Of a stretch of 64,000 nt of DNA, positions 41,497 to 51,352 are shown in pieces. The notes beneath the pieces are model-generated. The model did no database searches and was not told the DNA's origin. It worked only from the letters and a program-made list of their open reading frames with translations. Position 1 is the first letter of the stretch. Each line of letters begins with the position of its first letter. Made by a program: the position numbers and the translations under genes. This DNA is from Paenibacillus physcomitrellae. Its GTDB lineage: Bacteria; Bacillota; Bacilli; Paenibacillales; Paenibacillaceae. Location: contig NZ_CP022584.1 in the NCBI RefSeq assembly GCF_002240225.1, forward strand, positions 372,001 to 436,000, in the 5' to 3' direction.

Positions 41497-41655
41497 ATGG
41501 AGACCGGAAGAGATAGAATCGGGACCAAGAGTGACGAAACCGAAATAGAGAAAACCAATAGAGAGGAACAAAAGAAAGAAACAAAAGAGATAAGACCGGG
41601 GAGACGATATTGGGGAAGATGTCATCGGGAAAAAAGATACCGGGAGAAGAATGAG
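41497..41655 (+). other. Purine-rich unassigned stretch
   Basis: A roughly 160-base plus-strand run of about three-quarters A and G, such as GAGGAACAAAAGAAAGAAAC, lies between the acyl-CoA ligase gene and its terminator. Short open frames exist but have repetitive Lys/Glu composition and no ribosome site, so I do not call a gene. Confidence 0.6.
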
Positions 41656-41665
41656 CATTTGAGTT

Positions 41666-41689
41666 AAACGCCCTTTGGGCGTTTTTTTT
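41666..41689 (+). terminator. Terminator downstream of the acyl-CoA ligase
   Basis: AACGCCC (41667-41673) pairs with GGGCGTT (41677-41683) around TTT, followed by a T run. Confidence 0.9.
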
Positions 41690-41783
41690 CGCTAATAATA
41701 CGAACGTATATACGCATTTCGGCTTGTGAATGTTATAATAAAGAAACTAGACTGCAGACCGCAGACTGGAAAGGAGAATTTCA

Positions 41784-42890
41784 TTGGCTGAGCCATTAAA
41801 GAACGTATACAACGAATCTTTTATCCGGCAGCTTGCAGACAAGCTTCACCGGGTTTACCCGCCCTTTGATACTGGCGGATTTGTGGGATCTTTGCTGAAT
41901 AAGGATTGGGAGAGCCTGGAGCTGAAGGCGAGAATGCGCAAAATTACGGAAACGCTCGGACGTTATCTGCCATCCGCCTTTCCGGAGGCCCTTTCTGTTC
42001 TTTATGCGATTGACGAGGATTGCAGCGGATTTGCTTATTTGATTTTTCCGGATTTTGTAGAGGTGTTTGGTCAGGGAGAGAAGGATTGGGAGCTGTCCAT
42101 GCAGGCGCTGGAGCGTTTTACGCCGAAATCTTCGGCGGAGTTCGCCGTCAGACCTTTCCTGCTGCGCGATCCTGAGCGCATGATGAAGCAGATGCTGATT
42201 TGGGCGGGACATCCCAATGAGCATGTCCGCCGCCTGGCCAGCGAAGGCTGCCGTCCGCGGCTTCCATGGGGACAGGCGCTTGGCATGTTCAAGAAGAACC
42301 CAGCACCTATCCTGCCGGTGCTGGAGCGGCTGAAAGCTGATCCTTCCCTATACGTCCGAAAGAGCGTAGCGAACAACCTGAACGACATCGCCAAGGATCA
42401 CCCGGATATTGTGATCGAGCTTGCTCGGCAGTGGCTGGGAAATGCTCCGGAAACGAACTGGATCGTGCGCCACGGCTGCAGAAATCTCATTCGCAAAGCG
42501 GACCCGGAGGTACTGGCTCTCTTTGGTTATGCGGATCCCGGGGAAGGCGAGCCGTTAGCAGTCTCGGCGAATTTATCCGCATCCCCGGATCAGATTGCTA
42601 TCGGCGGCCAGTCGGAACTGGCTTATGAGCTTCGTCTTCGGGAAGGGGCAGCTGTACATATTCGGCTTGAGTACGGCGTTGATTTCGTGAAGGCCGGAGG
42701 GAAAGTTTCCCGCAAGCTGTTCCTGCTTAGCGATAAAACCGTACTCGGCGGAACAAGACTTGCTGGAACCCGCACGCATCGTTGGGCCGATCTGACCACC
42801 CGCCGCCATTACCCGGGGCAGCACCGGATCGTGCTGCTGGTTAACGGCCGGGAGATTGCGGAAACGCAGGTGGTATTGTCGGCGGAATAG
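41784..42890 (+). CDS. AlkC-like DNA alkylation repair protein
   Basis: A 368-residue protein. The first 250 residues are HEAT-like helical repeats, with HPNEHVRRLASEGCRPRLPWG and DPSLYVRKSVANNLNDIAKDHP as clear AlkC/AlkD motifs. About the last 110 residues are a beta-rich domain (SELAYELRLREGAAVHIRLEYGVDF), as in AlkC proteins with an added Ig-like domain. The family removes bulky or N3/N7-alkylated bases. Start is TTG 41784 after AAAGGAG. Single gene; no LexA or Ada site seen. Confidence 0.88.
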   Translation: MAEPLKNVYNESFIRQLADKLHRVYPPFDTGGFVGSLLNKDWESLELKARMRKITETLGRYLPSAFPEALSVLYAIDEDCSGFAYLIFPDFVEVFGQGEKDWELSMQALERFTPKSSAEFAVRPFLLRDPERMMKQMLIWAGHPNEHVRRLASEGCRPRLPWGQALGMFKKNPAPILPVLERLKADPSLYVRKSVANNLNDIAKDHPDIVIELARQWLGNAPETNWIVRHGCRNLIRKADPEVLALFGYADPGEGEPLAVSANLSASPDQIAIGGQSELAYELRLREGAAVHIRLEYGVDFVKAGGKVSRKLFLLSDKTVLGGTRLAGTRTHRWADLTTRRHYPGQHRIVLLVNGREIAETQVVLSAE

Positions 42891-42960
42891 CAAGTTCCTG
42901 TCAGAAAGGGAGACAGGAAGGGCGGAGTGGCAGGCAGAGGCAAGAGCAAAGGCGAATCAT

Positions 42961-44193
42961 TCAGCCCTCGATTTCAATCGAATGGCTCTTGCCCCCTGCC
43001 GGTTTGGTCCGCAGCAGCAGGATAACCGCGCAGAGCACCAGGATCAAGCAAACCCAATAGACATTGCGGAAGCCGGCAAATTGGGTGACAGTGCCGCCGG
43101 TCAAATTACCGGCCACCTGTCCCAGCGTGGTAGCGTTGGTGTACAAAATGGTTGCCAGGCCTGGCAAAGCTGGCAGCAGATCCTGGAAATAACTGAGCGC
43201 GATGGCAATCACCATGGCGACAAAAGAAGCCTGGAGCAGCTGGCCGGCGATAATCGGCCACAGCTCGTGGGTCAGCAGAAGAATAACGTGATACATAGCA
43301 GCCAGTACACAGCCGATCATCATCATTGCCCGGCTGCCGATTCTGGCCGCCAGCCCGCCCAGTCCAATCATCAGCGGAATTTCCAGCCCGGCGCATAAAG
43401 CGACGACTAGACCGGCCTGGCTCTCTGTGCCATGAAGCTGGTTGACCACAAACAGCGGAATTGTCGAATTATAAACTGTGTTGCAGGTGTTCAGCAGAAT
43501 CAGGGTAATGAACGGAAGCAGGATCACTTTATTGCGAAGCCCTATGCTGCTGCCGTTTCTGGTGTCCGAAATGGGCTTGACGTTTACGGCAGACTTCACA
43601 TTTTGTTTGTTCTTCAGCAAGAACAGAACCAGCAGCCCGATGCATACAAACAGGGACGAAGTACCTAGAAATACGCCCTTGTACCCGACTGTGAGCAGCA
43701 GCAGGCTGCCGATCAGCGGCCCGATCAGAAACCCGGCGGAGAACAGTGAGCGAAGCAGGGAGTTGGCGAAGGTGGAATCGACAGCTTCCTGATTCTCGTT
43801 AACGGCTTCACGCGCAGAGGCGAAAATTTGCGGTAAAGCCGGGGCGCCCAGCCCCACCAGAAGAGAAGCGCTGATCAGCAGCGCCGCATATTGATGAAAG
43901 ATCAGAAAAGAAGCGTACCCCATTGCCGAGCAGCAAACGGCGGTAACGATGACCGCTTTGCGGTTGAGCCCGTTATCGGAGAATTTGGCAAGTACTGTAT
44001 TTACGGCAACGCCGCTTAAAGCCAGAATCGCCATAAACAGGCCGTAGGCCCCGGTGCTCATGCCGATGATTTTGGTACAGTACAACGATAGATAAGGGCC
44101 GGTTACGCCAATTGAGGCGCCAAGCAGCAGCATGGCGATGACGTACAGCCCATAGTTTTTTATTCGAAAAAGACTTCGTATTCGGTCAATCAA
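42961..44193 (-). CDS. MFS sugar efflux transporter (SetA/SetB-like)
   Basis: A 410-residue 12-helix major facilitator. NTVLAKFSDNGLNRKAVIV is motif A-like, and the helix-rich remainder with FASAREAVNENQEAVDSTFANSLLRS matches Set-type sugar exporters. Such proteins expel sugars or sugar analogues by proton exchange. GGAGGG lies upstream of the ATG. It is convergent with the AlkC-like gene, without a clear shared terminator. Confidence 0.85.
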   Translation of the reverse strand: MIDRIRSLFRIKNYGLYVIAMLLLGASIGVTGPYLSLYCTKIIGMSTGAYGLFMAILALSGVAVNTVLAKFSDNGLNRKAVIVTAVCCSAMGYASFLIFHQYAALLISASLLVGLGAPALPQIFASAREAVNENQEAVDSTFANSLLRSLFSAGFLIGPLIGSLLLLTVGYKGVFLGTSSLFVCIGLLVLFLLKNKQNVKSAVNVKPISDTRNGSSIGLRNKVILLPFITLILLNTCNTVYNSTIPLFVVNQLHGTESQAGLVVALCAGLEIPLMIGLGGLAARIGSRAMMMIGCVLAAMYHVILLLTHELWPIIAGQLLQASFVAMVIAIALSYFQDLLPALPGLATILYTNATTLGQVAGNLTGGTVTQFAGFRNVYWVCLILVLCAVILLLRTKPAGGKSHSIEIEG

Positions 44194-44328
44194 TGGTTTC
44201 CCTCCTGCCTGCAGTTCATCCTGTGTCCCTATGTTTGTAGTTCCAACAAATCATTCTAGCATAAGTCCTCCTGTTCTACAGCTTAAAAATCCTGATCGCG
44301 GATGAAGATCAGATTGTGAAAAGACAGA

Positions 44329-44362
44329 AAAAACGCGCCCGCTATGCAGCGAGCGCGTTTTT
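44329..44362. terminator. Terminator downstream of the second LTA synthase-like gene
   Basis: AAAAAACGCGC and GCGCGTTTTT arms form a two-way terminator lying after the minus-strand LTA synthase-like gene. Confidence 0.85.
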
Positions 44363-44426
44363 GGATTGTTTTTAGCCTAATTTGATAGTTTGCAGAACTT
44401 GAGCCGCTGTAGCGGCCTTGTCGATT

Positions 44427-46283
44427 TTATTTCAGCTTAGGCAGGGATGACACGTAACCGTCGGACATACTGATAAGCTTGCGAGCCTTGTCGTATTCGG
44501 TTTTGTCCTCCAGCGGTTTGTTCACTTGCTCGCCGTCCAGCTTGTAGGTTTTGCCGTCATTAAAGCTGGTGCCCGGCACAAACGCGCCTTGCTCCGTAAT
44601 GAACGAACCGGACGGGAGGTAGTAACGCTGCGGCAGCACATTTTCCGTCTGGTTAAGCAGATCCTGCCCGAAATGCACCTGGTCCTTTAACGAAACCCCG
44701 ATCAGGTTGGCAACCGTAGGATAGATATCCGATTGTCCGCCGATCTGGTCAAATACCTTCGCGTCTTGGCCGGGAACGGATACCACGAGCGGAATGTTCA
44801 TCATATCTGGTACGGTGTAGGTACGGCCGTAAATTTCCTTCATAAGATCCTTCTCTTTGCTGTTCAGAGAGTAGACCGGCAGCCCTTGGTGATCACCGTA
44901 CAGCACGATAACGCTGTTATCCCAAACGCCATTGGCTTTAAGCTCCTGGATGAATTGGCCGAGCGCATAGTCCGCATAGTTCTGCGCCTGGATATAGTCG
45001 CCTACGAGCGTGCCTTTAAAGCGGTCTGGCAGCTTCATTTTGAATTTCGCTTCCGGAATCCGGAACGGATGGTGGCCGGACATCGAAATGATCTGTGCAT
45101 AGAAAGGTTTGCCTTCCTGCTGGAATTTGCCGAGTTCTTCCGACGTCTTCTTGTAGAGCACCTCATCCGAGGAGCCGAATGCAACCGGATCGCTGTCGCC
45201 GAAGAAGGTGTTGTCATAATATTTTTCCCAGCCCAAGGCTTTGTACAGCTGATCCCGGTTCCAGAAGATGACGTTGTTCGTGTGGAACGTGGCCGTCCGG
45301 TAACCGTGATTCGCGAGATTCTTAGGCATGCTTGGCAGTTCCCGGTCTGCATAAACCTCGGAAGCCGCGCCGTTAGGCGGGACATAAAGGGAAGTGTTCA
45401 CCACAAATTCGGCGTCCGCTGTATTGCCCTGTCCTACCTGCTGGAAGAAATGAGGGAAATATAACGTATTCTTCACTAAAGCGTTCATGTTCGGCGTAAT
45501 TTCCTGGCCGTCGAGCTTCAGATTGATCAGGAAATTCTGGAAAGCCTCAAGCTGAATGATAATGACATTCTTGCCTTTGGCCGCTTCCCAGTAAGCAGGC
45601 TGGGCCGGATCGGTGATTCCCTTGACCTGCGCTACCATATCCGGGGTTACTGTCTGCGGATCAATCTTCAGATCCTTGGAAGGGGCAAAGGCGACATAAG
45701 CTTCGTAGTTGATAACCCCCATATTCTTCGCCTGCTGCAGCTCGTTCATGCCGTTTCGGAACGGCAAAATAATGACGGCGCACAGCACGAGCATCACAAC
45801 CTGTCCGATGCCGAGCAGGCCGCGGTTTTCCCGGAACCGGAGCCCTCTGGCGAAAGCTTTAAAGCGTTTGTTCGACAGCATGAGTACAAAGATAACAACA
45901 ATGTCCGTGAATACGAACAGGTAATAAGGATCCATCAGGGAGAAGACGCTGCTGTTAACCTCCGAAACCTGATTGACCTGGCGCAGCTCATGATAGGTGA
46001 CAATAACACCGAAATATTTGTAATACATAATAACTGCAAAATAAATAATCGTGAGCACCAGATCCGCGATCAGATAAGCGCTGAGCTTACGCTTGTAAGC
46101 ATAGCTCTCCAGCAGGCTGAAGATGAACCATACCGGCGGAATGCCGACCAGCAGAGACTGGATCAAGCTGCCTTCATGCCGGAAAACAACGGCCCAGACC
46201 AGCACCATTTTTAAAATCATGACGATGGAGAAAAACAAGAACGGCTTTAGCGCGATCTTCCTCCAGGATATTTGTTTCATCAA
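44427..46283 (-). CDS. LTA synthase family protein, second copy
   Basis: A 618-residue paralogue of the protein at 7112-9016, with about five membrane helices and an extracellular LtaS domain. LEAFQNFLINLKLDGQEITPN, the nucleophile motif GQGNTADAEFVVN and LYGDHQGLPVYS are all intact. Compared with copy 1, Ser becomes Ala after the catalytic Thr. The two are clearly related but diverged, so one may make a different polymer or work under different metal supply. It follows the His-rich protein gene by 91 bases on the minus strand and ends at a two-way terminator. Confidence 0.9.
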   Translation of the reverse strand: MMKQISWRKIALKPFLFFSIVMILKMVLVWAVVFRHEGSLIQSLLVGIPPVWFIFSLLESYAYKRKLSAYLIADLVLTIIYFAVIMYYKYFGVIVTYHELRQVNQVSEVNSSVFSLMDPYYLFVFTDIVVIFVLMLSNKRFKAFARGLRFRENRGLLGIGQVVMLVLCAVIILPFRNGMNELQQAKNMGVINYEAYVAFAPSKDLKIDPQTVTPDMVAQVKGITDPAQPAYWEAAKGKNVIIIQLEAFQNFLINLKLDGQEITPNMNALVKNTLYFPHFFQQVGQGNTADAEFVVNTSLYVPPNGAASEVYADRELPSMPKNLANHGYRTATFHTNNVIFWNRDQLYKALGWEKYYDNTFFGDSDPVAFGSSDEVLYKKTSEELGKFQQEGKPFYAQIISMSGHHPFRIPEAKFKMKLPDRFKGTLVGDYIQAQNYADYALGQFIQELKANGVWDNSVIVLYGDHQGLPVYSLNSKEKDLMKEIYGRTYTVPDMMNIPLVVSVPGQDAKVFDQIGGQSDIYPTVANLIGVSLKDQVHFGQDLLNQTENVLPQRYYLPSGSFITEQGAFVPGTSFNDGKTYKLDGEQVNKPLEDKTEYDKARKLISMSDGYVSSLPKLK

Positions 46284-46374
46284 ACCTTATCGCTCCCTTA
46301 GTAAAAACTTGTTGCGCAACTGCTTGTGGATCGCGTATTGCTGTCTTATTGCCTTGCAAACCTGATACGGCCGG

Positions 46375-47382
46375 TTAGAAAGTCCGGTATACATAAGGAT
46401 CGGAAGGTGCGTCAATCGTCTTCCAGCTTTCAACCTTCAAAACCGGTAAAGTCTGTTTAAAAGGCTGGTACAGTTCAGAGGTCAAGCTGCCCGTCACCTG
46501 TACCCACTGGTCGTCCTGGAGGGTCGTATCCTTCGGAAACTCTACCAGCATGCCGAATACACCAGAGTCGGCCACGCAGTGGATAAATCCAAATCGGAAC
46601 ACGAAATAATTCTGTTCCCGGGTCTGCTCACCCTTGTAGATGAAACCTTTGAAGCTGATGGTCTTGTCGGCAAATTTGTCCGGGTAGTTGTACAAGGCTT
46701 CGAGACCGCTGAGATAATTCGTATCGTTCAAATTCAGCTGAGGCTGGTCTTCAAAGCCTGCCAGTTCTTTCTGCGAAACGGTCTTGTAACCGGACTTGCC
46801 GTAGAAGACGCTCGTATCCGGCTTTAGAAACTGGTGATAGCCCGGATTGTCGTTTGACACATCGATCGCCGGGAAGGAGAAGCCCTTCGCTTTGACGAAG
46901 CTGGAATCCAGCGTCTCCACGGGCAGGAATAAACCTGTTACCACCGGGAAAATCAGCACGGTATACGTGAGCAGACGAAGGATCCGGGAAGAACTACCGT
47001 GTGAGTGACCTTCATGACTCGCGTGCGAGTGAGCTTCGTGGCTCTGATGTACGTGACTATGGCGGTGAGCATGTTCATGTTCATATTCTTGATGCCCATG
47101 CTGCTGCTCGTGCAGGGAAGGAACCTGCACCGCATTCGTCGGGTTCTCTTGGCTGTTGCCATTCTGCTGCTGCAAAGGAAGGGAGCTTTTCTCTTTATGA
47201 CCGCTTTCCCGTTCCTTCGCATAGAAACGAACCGCTTCAAAAATAAACAAAAGAATCAACAAAACAATGGAGCTGACCGAGAGGTAAGCGTATTTCGTGT
47301 TGATGTATTTGTTTAGATCTCCGTCAAGCTGCATTTTAAGAAACACCAGGATAAATCCAGCTAATACATAAAGGCGTACCAT
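46375..47382 (-). CDS. TIGR03943/DUF1980 family protein with His-rich loop, second copy
   Basis: A 335-residue paralogue of 6111-7064, starting MVRLYVLAGFILVFLKMQLDG, which aligns with MTRLYVLLGFVFLFVQLHLSG of copy 1. The His-rich segment (about residues 90-132) has repeated HAHRHSHVH-type motifs. FVFRFGFIHCVADSGVFGML is nearly identical. ATG 47382 is chosen by that alignment; an upstream TTG at 47397 is possible. Unlike copy 1 no permease gene precedes it. The upstream gap 47383-47620 contains a dyad matching that of copy 1. Confidence 0.82.
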   Translation of the reverse strand: MVRLYVLAGFILVFLKMQLDGDLNKYINTKYAYLSVSSIVLLILLFIFEAVRFYAKERESGHKEKSSLPLQQQNGNSQENPTNAVQVPSLHEQQHGHQEYEHEHAHRHSHVHQSHEAHSHASHEGHSHGSSSRILRLLTYTVLIFPVVTGLFLPVETLDSSFVKAKGFSFPAIDVSNDNPGYHQFLKPDTSVFYGKSGYKTVSQKELAGFEDQPQLNLNDTNYLSGLEALYNYPDKFADKTISFKGFIYKGEQTREQNYFVFRFGFIHCVADSGVFGMLVEFPKDTTLQDDQWVQVTGSLTSELYQPFKQTLPVLKVESWKTIDAPSDPYVYRTF

Positions 47383-47420
47383 TCGCCTGACCCCCAAATG
47401 GCATAGTTTTTGAGTTCATT

Positions 47421-47438
47421 ATTGTATTATCTTACAAT
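47421..47438 (-). promoter_or_regulatory. Candidate operator before the second His-rich/LTA module
   Basis: ATTGTA-TTATCT-TACAAT is a perfect 6-6-6 dyad. On the minus strand it contains AATTGTAAGATAATA, which matches AATTGTAAGATTAATA before the first module (5123 onward). Its size resembles Fur-family boxes but is not a clear match to any. Confidence 0.45.
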
Positions 47439-47620
47439 TCGCAGGAAAAATCTATTTTTACTCCATTTATAACCTTTCCTAATAGCTTCTATAAGAGGAA
47501 GGAAATTGACCGCATTTGTCTTCTATGTTACGTTCAAACGAGCGATATTATTAATTCATATAAAATTGATCGAATTTAAAGAGATTAACAAAACATGCAT
47601 GCTGTGCGAGGTGGATTTAT

Positions 47621-49489
47621 TTGGAACTTTTAGTCACGAACAGTCCTTTTACGCAAGAGCAGGTTGAGCTGCTTAACCGCCTGCTGCCAACCTTAACCGA
47701 TTCCCAGCGAATCTGGTTAAACGGCTACCTGGCCGCTTTGCAGGGAACAGGAGGGCAGGCCGCTTCCGGCACGGCTGCTCTGAATACTGCCGGGACTCCG
47801 GCTGATCTTCTGTCTGGCGCTGCTTCAGCGGTGCCGGCATCCCCGGCTGTTCCCAAGGAAGCCACCGTTCTGTTCGGCTCCCAAACTGGTAACAGCCAAG
47901 GCTTGGCCAAGAAGCTGGCCCAGAAGCTGGAGCAGCAGGGATTTGCGGTTACGCTTTCTTCCATGAGCGATTTCAAGACGAACACACTGAAGAAACTTCA
48001 TTACTTGTTTGTTGTGGTAAGCACACAGGGGGAAGGAGACCCGCCGGACAATGCGATTTCGTTCCACAGCTTCCTGAACAGCAAACGGGCACCGGAGCTG
48101 AGCGGGCTCAGCTACTCCGTATTGGCCCTTGGCGATACTTCCTACGAGTATTTCTGCAAAACCGGTAAAGATTTCGATGAACGGTTTGAACAGCTTGGCG
48201 CGAGACGCCTTGTTCCGCGTACGGACTGCGACGTCGATTTTGACGAGTCTGCGGCCGAGTGGATGAACCGGGTGCTGGAATCCGTCAGTCAAACGGCGGC
48301 GCCTGCCGTATCGGTGAGCCCGTCAGAAGCAGGTTCGGCTTCAAGTGCCGAAGTGCAGTCGGAATATTCCAGAACGAATCCGTTCCCTGCGGAAGTGCTG
48401 GAGAATTTGAATCTGAACGGCCGCGGCGCGAGCAAAGAGACACGTCATCTCGAGCTTTCGCTGGAAAGCTCAAACCTGACTTATGAACCGGGCGACAGCC
48501 TCGGTATCTATCCGGAGAACCATCCCCAGCTGGTGGATGATCTGATTGAAGCGATGGGCTGGAATCCGGAAGAGACGGTGGCTTTGGATAAAAAAGGGCA
48601 GACCGGACCGCTGCGAGAAGCGCTGCTTCGTCATTACGAAATTACAGTGCTGACCAAACCGCTGCTGGAGCAGGCCTCGAAGCTGGTTCCGGACAGCACG
48701 CTTAAGGAATTGCTGGCCGCAGGGCACAAACAGGAGCTGCGCGATTATTTGAAAGGGCGGGATCTGCTGGATCTGATTCAGGATTACAGCCTCAAAGGCA
48801 TTCCGGCAGGCGATTTTGTTGGCATTCTCCGCAAGCTGCCGGCGCGGCTGTATTCTATTTCGAGCAGCCCTTCCGCCAATCCGGATGAAGTTCATGTTAC
48901 GGTTCGTGCGGTCCGCTATGAAAGAGGCGGAAGACAGCGCTATGGCGTCTGCTCGGTTCATTTGGCTGACCGCATCCAGCCGGGCGACAGTCTGCCGGTG
49001 TTTATCCAGCAGAATCCGAACTTCAAGCTGCCGGCTGATCCGGATGCGCCATTAATTATGGTTGGACCGGGCACAGGGGTAGCGCCATTCCGTTCTTTCC
49101 TGGGTGAAAGGGAAGAGCAGGGAGCAGCCGGACGGACCTGGCTGTTTTTCGGGGATCAGCATTTTGCTACGGATTTCTTGTACCAGGTAGAGTGGCAGCG
49201 CTGGTTGAAGGACGGCGTACTCACCCGGATGGATGTCGCTTTCTCCAGGGACAAGGACCAGAAGGTTTATGTACAGCACAGGATGCTGGAACGGGGAGCC
49301 GAGCTGTACAAGTGGATTCAGGACGGCGCTTATATTTATGTATGCGGTGATGAGAAATATATGGCTCAGGATGTTCATCAGGCGCTGCAGTCTATCTTGG
49401 TGCAGCAAGGCGGTCTGAGCCCTGAAGCAGCGGCTGAATATTTAACCGGTCTGCAGCAGCAGAAACGTTATCAGCGCGATGTGTATTAA
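47621..49489 (+). CDS. cysJ: Sulfite reductase flavoprotein subunit
   Basis: A 622-residue diflavin reductase. An N-terminal arm of about 80 residues precedes a flavodoxin domain with VLFGSQTGNSQGLAKKLA and STQGEGDPPDNA. Then come the FAD domain with RLYSISSSP and YGVCSVHLAD, and the NADPH domain with MVGPGTGVAPFRSFL and YVCGDEKYMAQDV. It passes electrons from NADPH to the hemoprotein CysI. Start TTG 47621 after GAGGTGG. The operon with cysI makes the assimilatory sulfite reductase. Confidence 0.95.
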   Translation: MELLVTNSPFTQEQVELLNRLLPTLTDSQRIWLNGYLAALQGTGGQAASGTAALNTAGTPADLLSGAASAVPASPAVPKEATVLFGSQTGNSQGLAKKLAQKLEQQGFAVTLSSMSDFKTNTLKKLHYLFVVVSTQGEGDPPDNAISFHSFLNSKRAPELSGLSYSVLALGDTSYEYFCKTGKDFDERFEQLGARRLVPRTDCDVDFDESAAEWMNRVLESVSQTAAPAVSVSPSEAGSASSAEVQSEYSRTNPFPAEVLENLNLNGRGASKETRHLELSLESSNLTYEPGDSLGIYPENHPQLVDDLIEAMGWNPEETVALDKKGQTGPLREALLRHYEITVLTKPLLEQASKLVPDSTLKELLAAGHKQELRDYLKGRDLLDLIQDYSLKGIPAGDFVGILRKLPARLYSISSSPSANPDEVHVTVRAVRYERGGRQRYGVCSVHLADRIQPGDSLPVFIQQNPNFKLPADPDAPLIMVGPGTGVAPFRSFLGEREEQGAAGRTWLFFGDQHFATDFLYQVEWQRWLKDGVLTRMDVAFSRDKDQKVYVQHRMLERGAELYKWIQDGAYIYVCGDEKYMAQDVHQALQSILVQQGGLSPEAAAEYLTGLQQQKRYQRDVY

Positions 49490-49515
49490 GGGATAAGGGG
49501 ATTACGGGACGAAAA

Positions 49516-49535
49516 GGCTGGGCAGCCGCCCAGCC
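49516..49535 (+). other. Intercistronic stem-loop between cysJ and cysI
   Basis: GGCTGGGC-AGCC-GCCCAGCC is a perfect 8-base stem with no T run after it, so it is not a classic terminator. It lies 20 bases before the cysI ATG. Confidence 0.7.
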
Positions 49536-49555
49536 TGTGAAAGGAGAGAGAGTTT

Positions 49556-51280
49556 ATGTCAGAAAATCATTTGTTGTCCAAGAACAGTGCACCGCACAGC
49601 GACGTTGAAGAGATTAAACGAAACAGCAATTATTTGCGGGGCAGCTTGACGGAGACGCTGGCGGACCCGATTACCGGTTCCATACCGGAAGATGACAACC
49701 GGCTGATGAAGCATCACGGCAGCTATATGCAGGATGACCGGGATCTGCGGAACGAACGAGCGCATCAGAAGCTGGAGCCCGCTTATCAGTTTATGCTCCG
49801 CGTCCGCGCATCGGGTGGTGTGGTGACCCCCGAGCAGTGGCTGATGATGGACCGCATTTCGCATAAATACGGGAATGGCACTATCCGTCTGACGACCCGT
49901 CAGTCGTTCCAGCTGCATGGTGTCTTGAAATGGAATTTGAAAAATACGATCCGCGAAGTTAATGAGGCGCTGCTCAGCACGCTGGCAGCCTGCGGAGACG
50001 TTAACCGCAACGTAATGTGCAACCCGAATCCGTACCAGTCTGACGTTCACGGCGAAGTGTACGAATGGGCAACCAAGGTCAGCAGACACTTGGATCCGCG
50101 GACCAGAGCTTACCATGAAATTTGGCTGGACGAAGAGAAGGTGATCGACAGCCGGGATCAGGATACGGAAGTGGAACCGATTTACGGTCCGGTCTATCTT
50201 CCGCGAAAATTCAAAATCGGTATTGCGGTGCCTCCTTCAAACGACGTAGACGTATTCTCACAGGATCTTGGATTTATCGCTATTGTGGAAGACGGGAAAC
50301 TGGCCGGCTTTAACGTAGCGGTCGGCGGCGGTATGGGAATGACCCACGGCGATCCGAAGACGTATCCGCAGGTCTCCAAAATTATCGGCTTCTGCACACC
50401 GGAGCAAATGGTGGACGTCGCGGAGAAAACAGTGACGATTCAGCGGGATTACGGGGACCGGTCGGTTCGTAAGCATGCGCGCTTCAAATATACGATTGAT
50501 GATCGCGGTATTAACTGGCTTGTCGAGGAATTAACCAATCGTTTGGGTTATTCGCTGGCCGATGCCCGCCCTTATCATTTCGAACATAACGGTGACCGGT
50601 ATGGCTGGGTGAAGGGCAGCAACGGCAAATGGCATTTTACCTTGTTCATTCAGAATGGCCGTGTTAAAGATTTCGATGATTATCCGTTGATGACCGGGCT
50701 GCGCGAAATTGCGAAGGTTCATAGCGGGGATTTCCGTCTGACGCCTAATCAGAATCTGGTTATCGGCAATGTAAGCAGCAAGAATAAGAAAAAGATTCAG
50801 AAACTGATTGAACAATACAGCCTGACCGATGGCACCCATTATTCAGCGCTGCGCCGTAACTCGATGGCCTGCGTTGCGCTTCCAACCTGCGGGCTTGCGA
50901 TGGCGGAGTCGGAACGGTATCTGCCATCGCTGCTGGACAAAATCGAGCCGATGCTGGAGGAAGCGGGCCTGCGCGATGAGGACATCGTGATCCGCATGAC
51001 CGGCTGCCCGAACGGCTGCGCAAGACCGATGCTGGCAGAGATGTCTTTCATCGGCAAAGCTCCTGGACGCTACAATATGTATCTGGGCGGCGGCTTCAGC
51101 GGGAACCGCTTGAACAAACTGTACAAGGAAAATATCGGCGAAGAAGAAATTTTGAGTTCGCTTCAGCCGATGATTAACCGTTATGCCAAAGAACGGCTTG
51201 AAGGGGAGCACTTCGGTGATTTCACGATCCGCGCCGGATATGTGAAAGAAGTGCTGGACGGACAGGAATTTCACGCATAA
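49556..51280 (+). CDS. cysI: Sulfite reductase hemoprotein subunit
   Basis: A 574-residue siroheme and iron-sulfur protein. [16 protein letters not shown] is the ferredoxin-like half-domain motif, and the cluster Cys residues are in [17 protein letters not shown] and [16 protein letters not shown]. It reduces sulfite to sulfide with electrons from CysJ in the cytoplasm. AAAGGAGAG precedes the ATG. Length and domain order are normal. Confidence 0.96.
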   Translation: MSENHLLSKNSAPHSDVEEIKRNSNYLRGSLTETLADPITGSIPEDDNRLMKHHGSYMQDDRDLRNERAHQKLEPAYQFMLRVRASGGVVTPEQWLMMDRISHKYGNGTIRLTTRQSFQLHGVLKWNLKNTIREVNEALLSTLAACGDVNRNVMCNPNPYQSDVHGEVYEWATKVSRHLDPRTRAYHEIWLDEEKVIDSRDQDTEVEPIYGPVYLPRKFKIGIAVPPSNDVDVFSQDLGFIAIVEDGKLAGFNVAVGGGMGMTHGDPKTYPQVSKIIGFCTPEQMVDVAEKTVTIQRDYGDRSVRKHARFKYTIDDRGINWLVEELTNRLGYSLADARPYHFEHNGDRYGWVKGSNGKWHFTLFIQNGRVKDFDDYPLMTGLREIAKVHSGDFRLTPNQNLVIGNVSSKNKKKIQKLIEQYSLTDGTHYSALRRNSMACVALPTCGLAMAESERYLPSLLDKIEPMLEEAGLRDEDIVIRMTGCPNGCARPMLAEMSFIGKAPGRYNMYLGGGFSGNRLNKLYKENIGEEEILSSLQPMINRYAKERLEGEHFGDFTIRAGYVKEVLDGQEFHA

Positions 51281-51307
51281 AGAGAGTCTTCGATTAGTAG
51301 AGAAATG

Positions 51308-51333
51308 AGCGCTCCGGATGGGGCGCTTTTTTT
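51308..51333 (+). terminator. Terminator after cysI
   Basis: AGCGCTCC (51308-51315) pairs with GGGGCGCT (51320-51327) with one G-T pair, followed by seven T. Confidence 0.8.
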
Positions 51334-51352
51334 CATTGTTAGGATGCCCGCC

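Noticed and set aside
47506..47529. TTGACC near 47506 as a cysJ promoter -35
   Set aside because: No acceptable -10 is found at 16-18 bases spacing.
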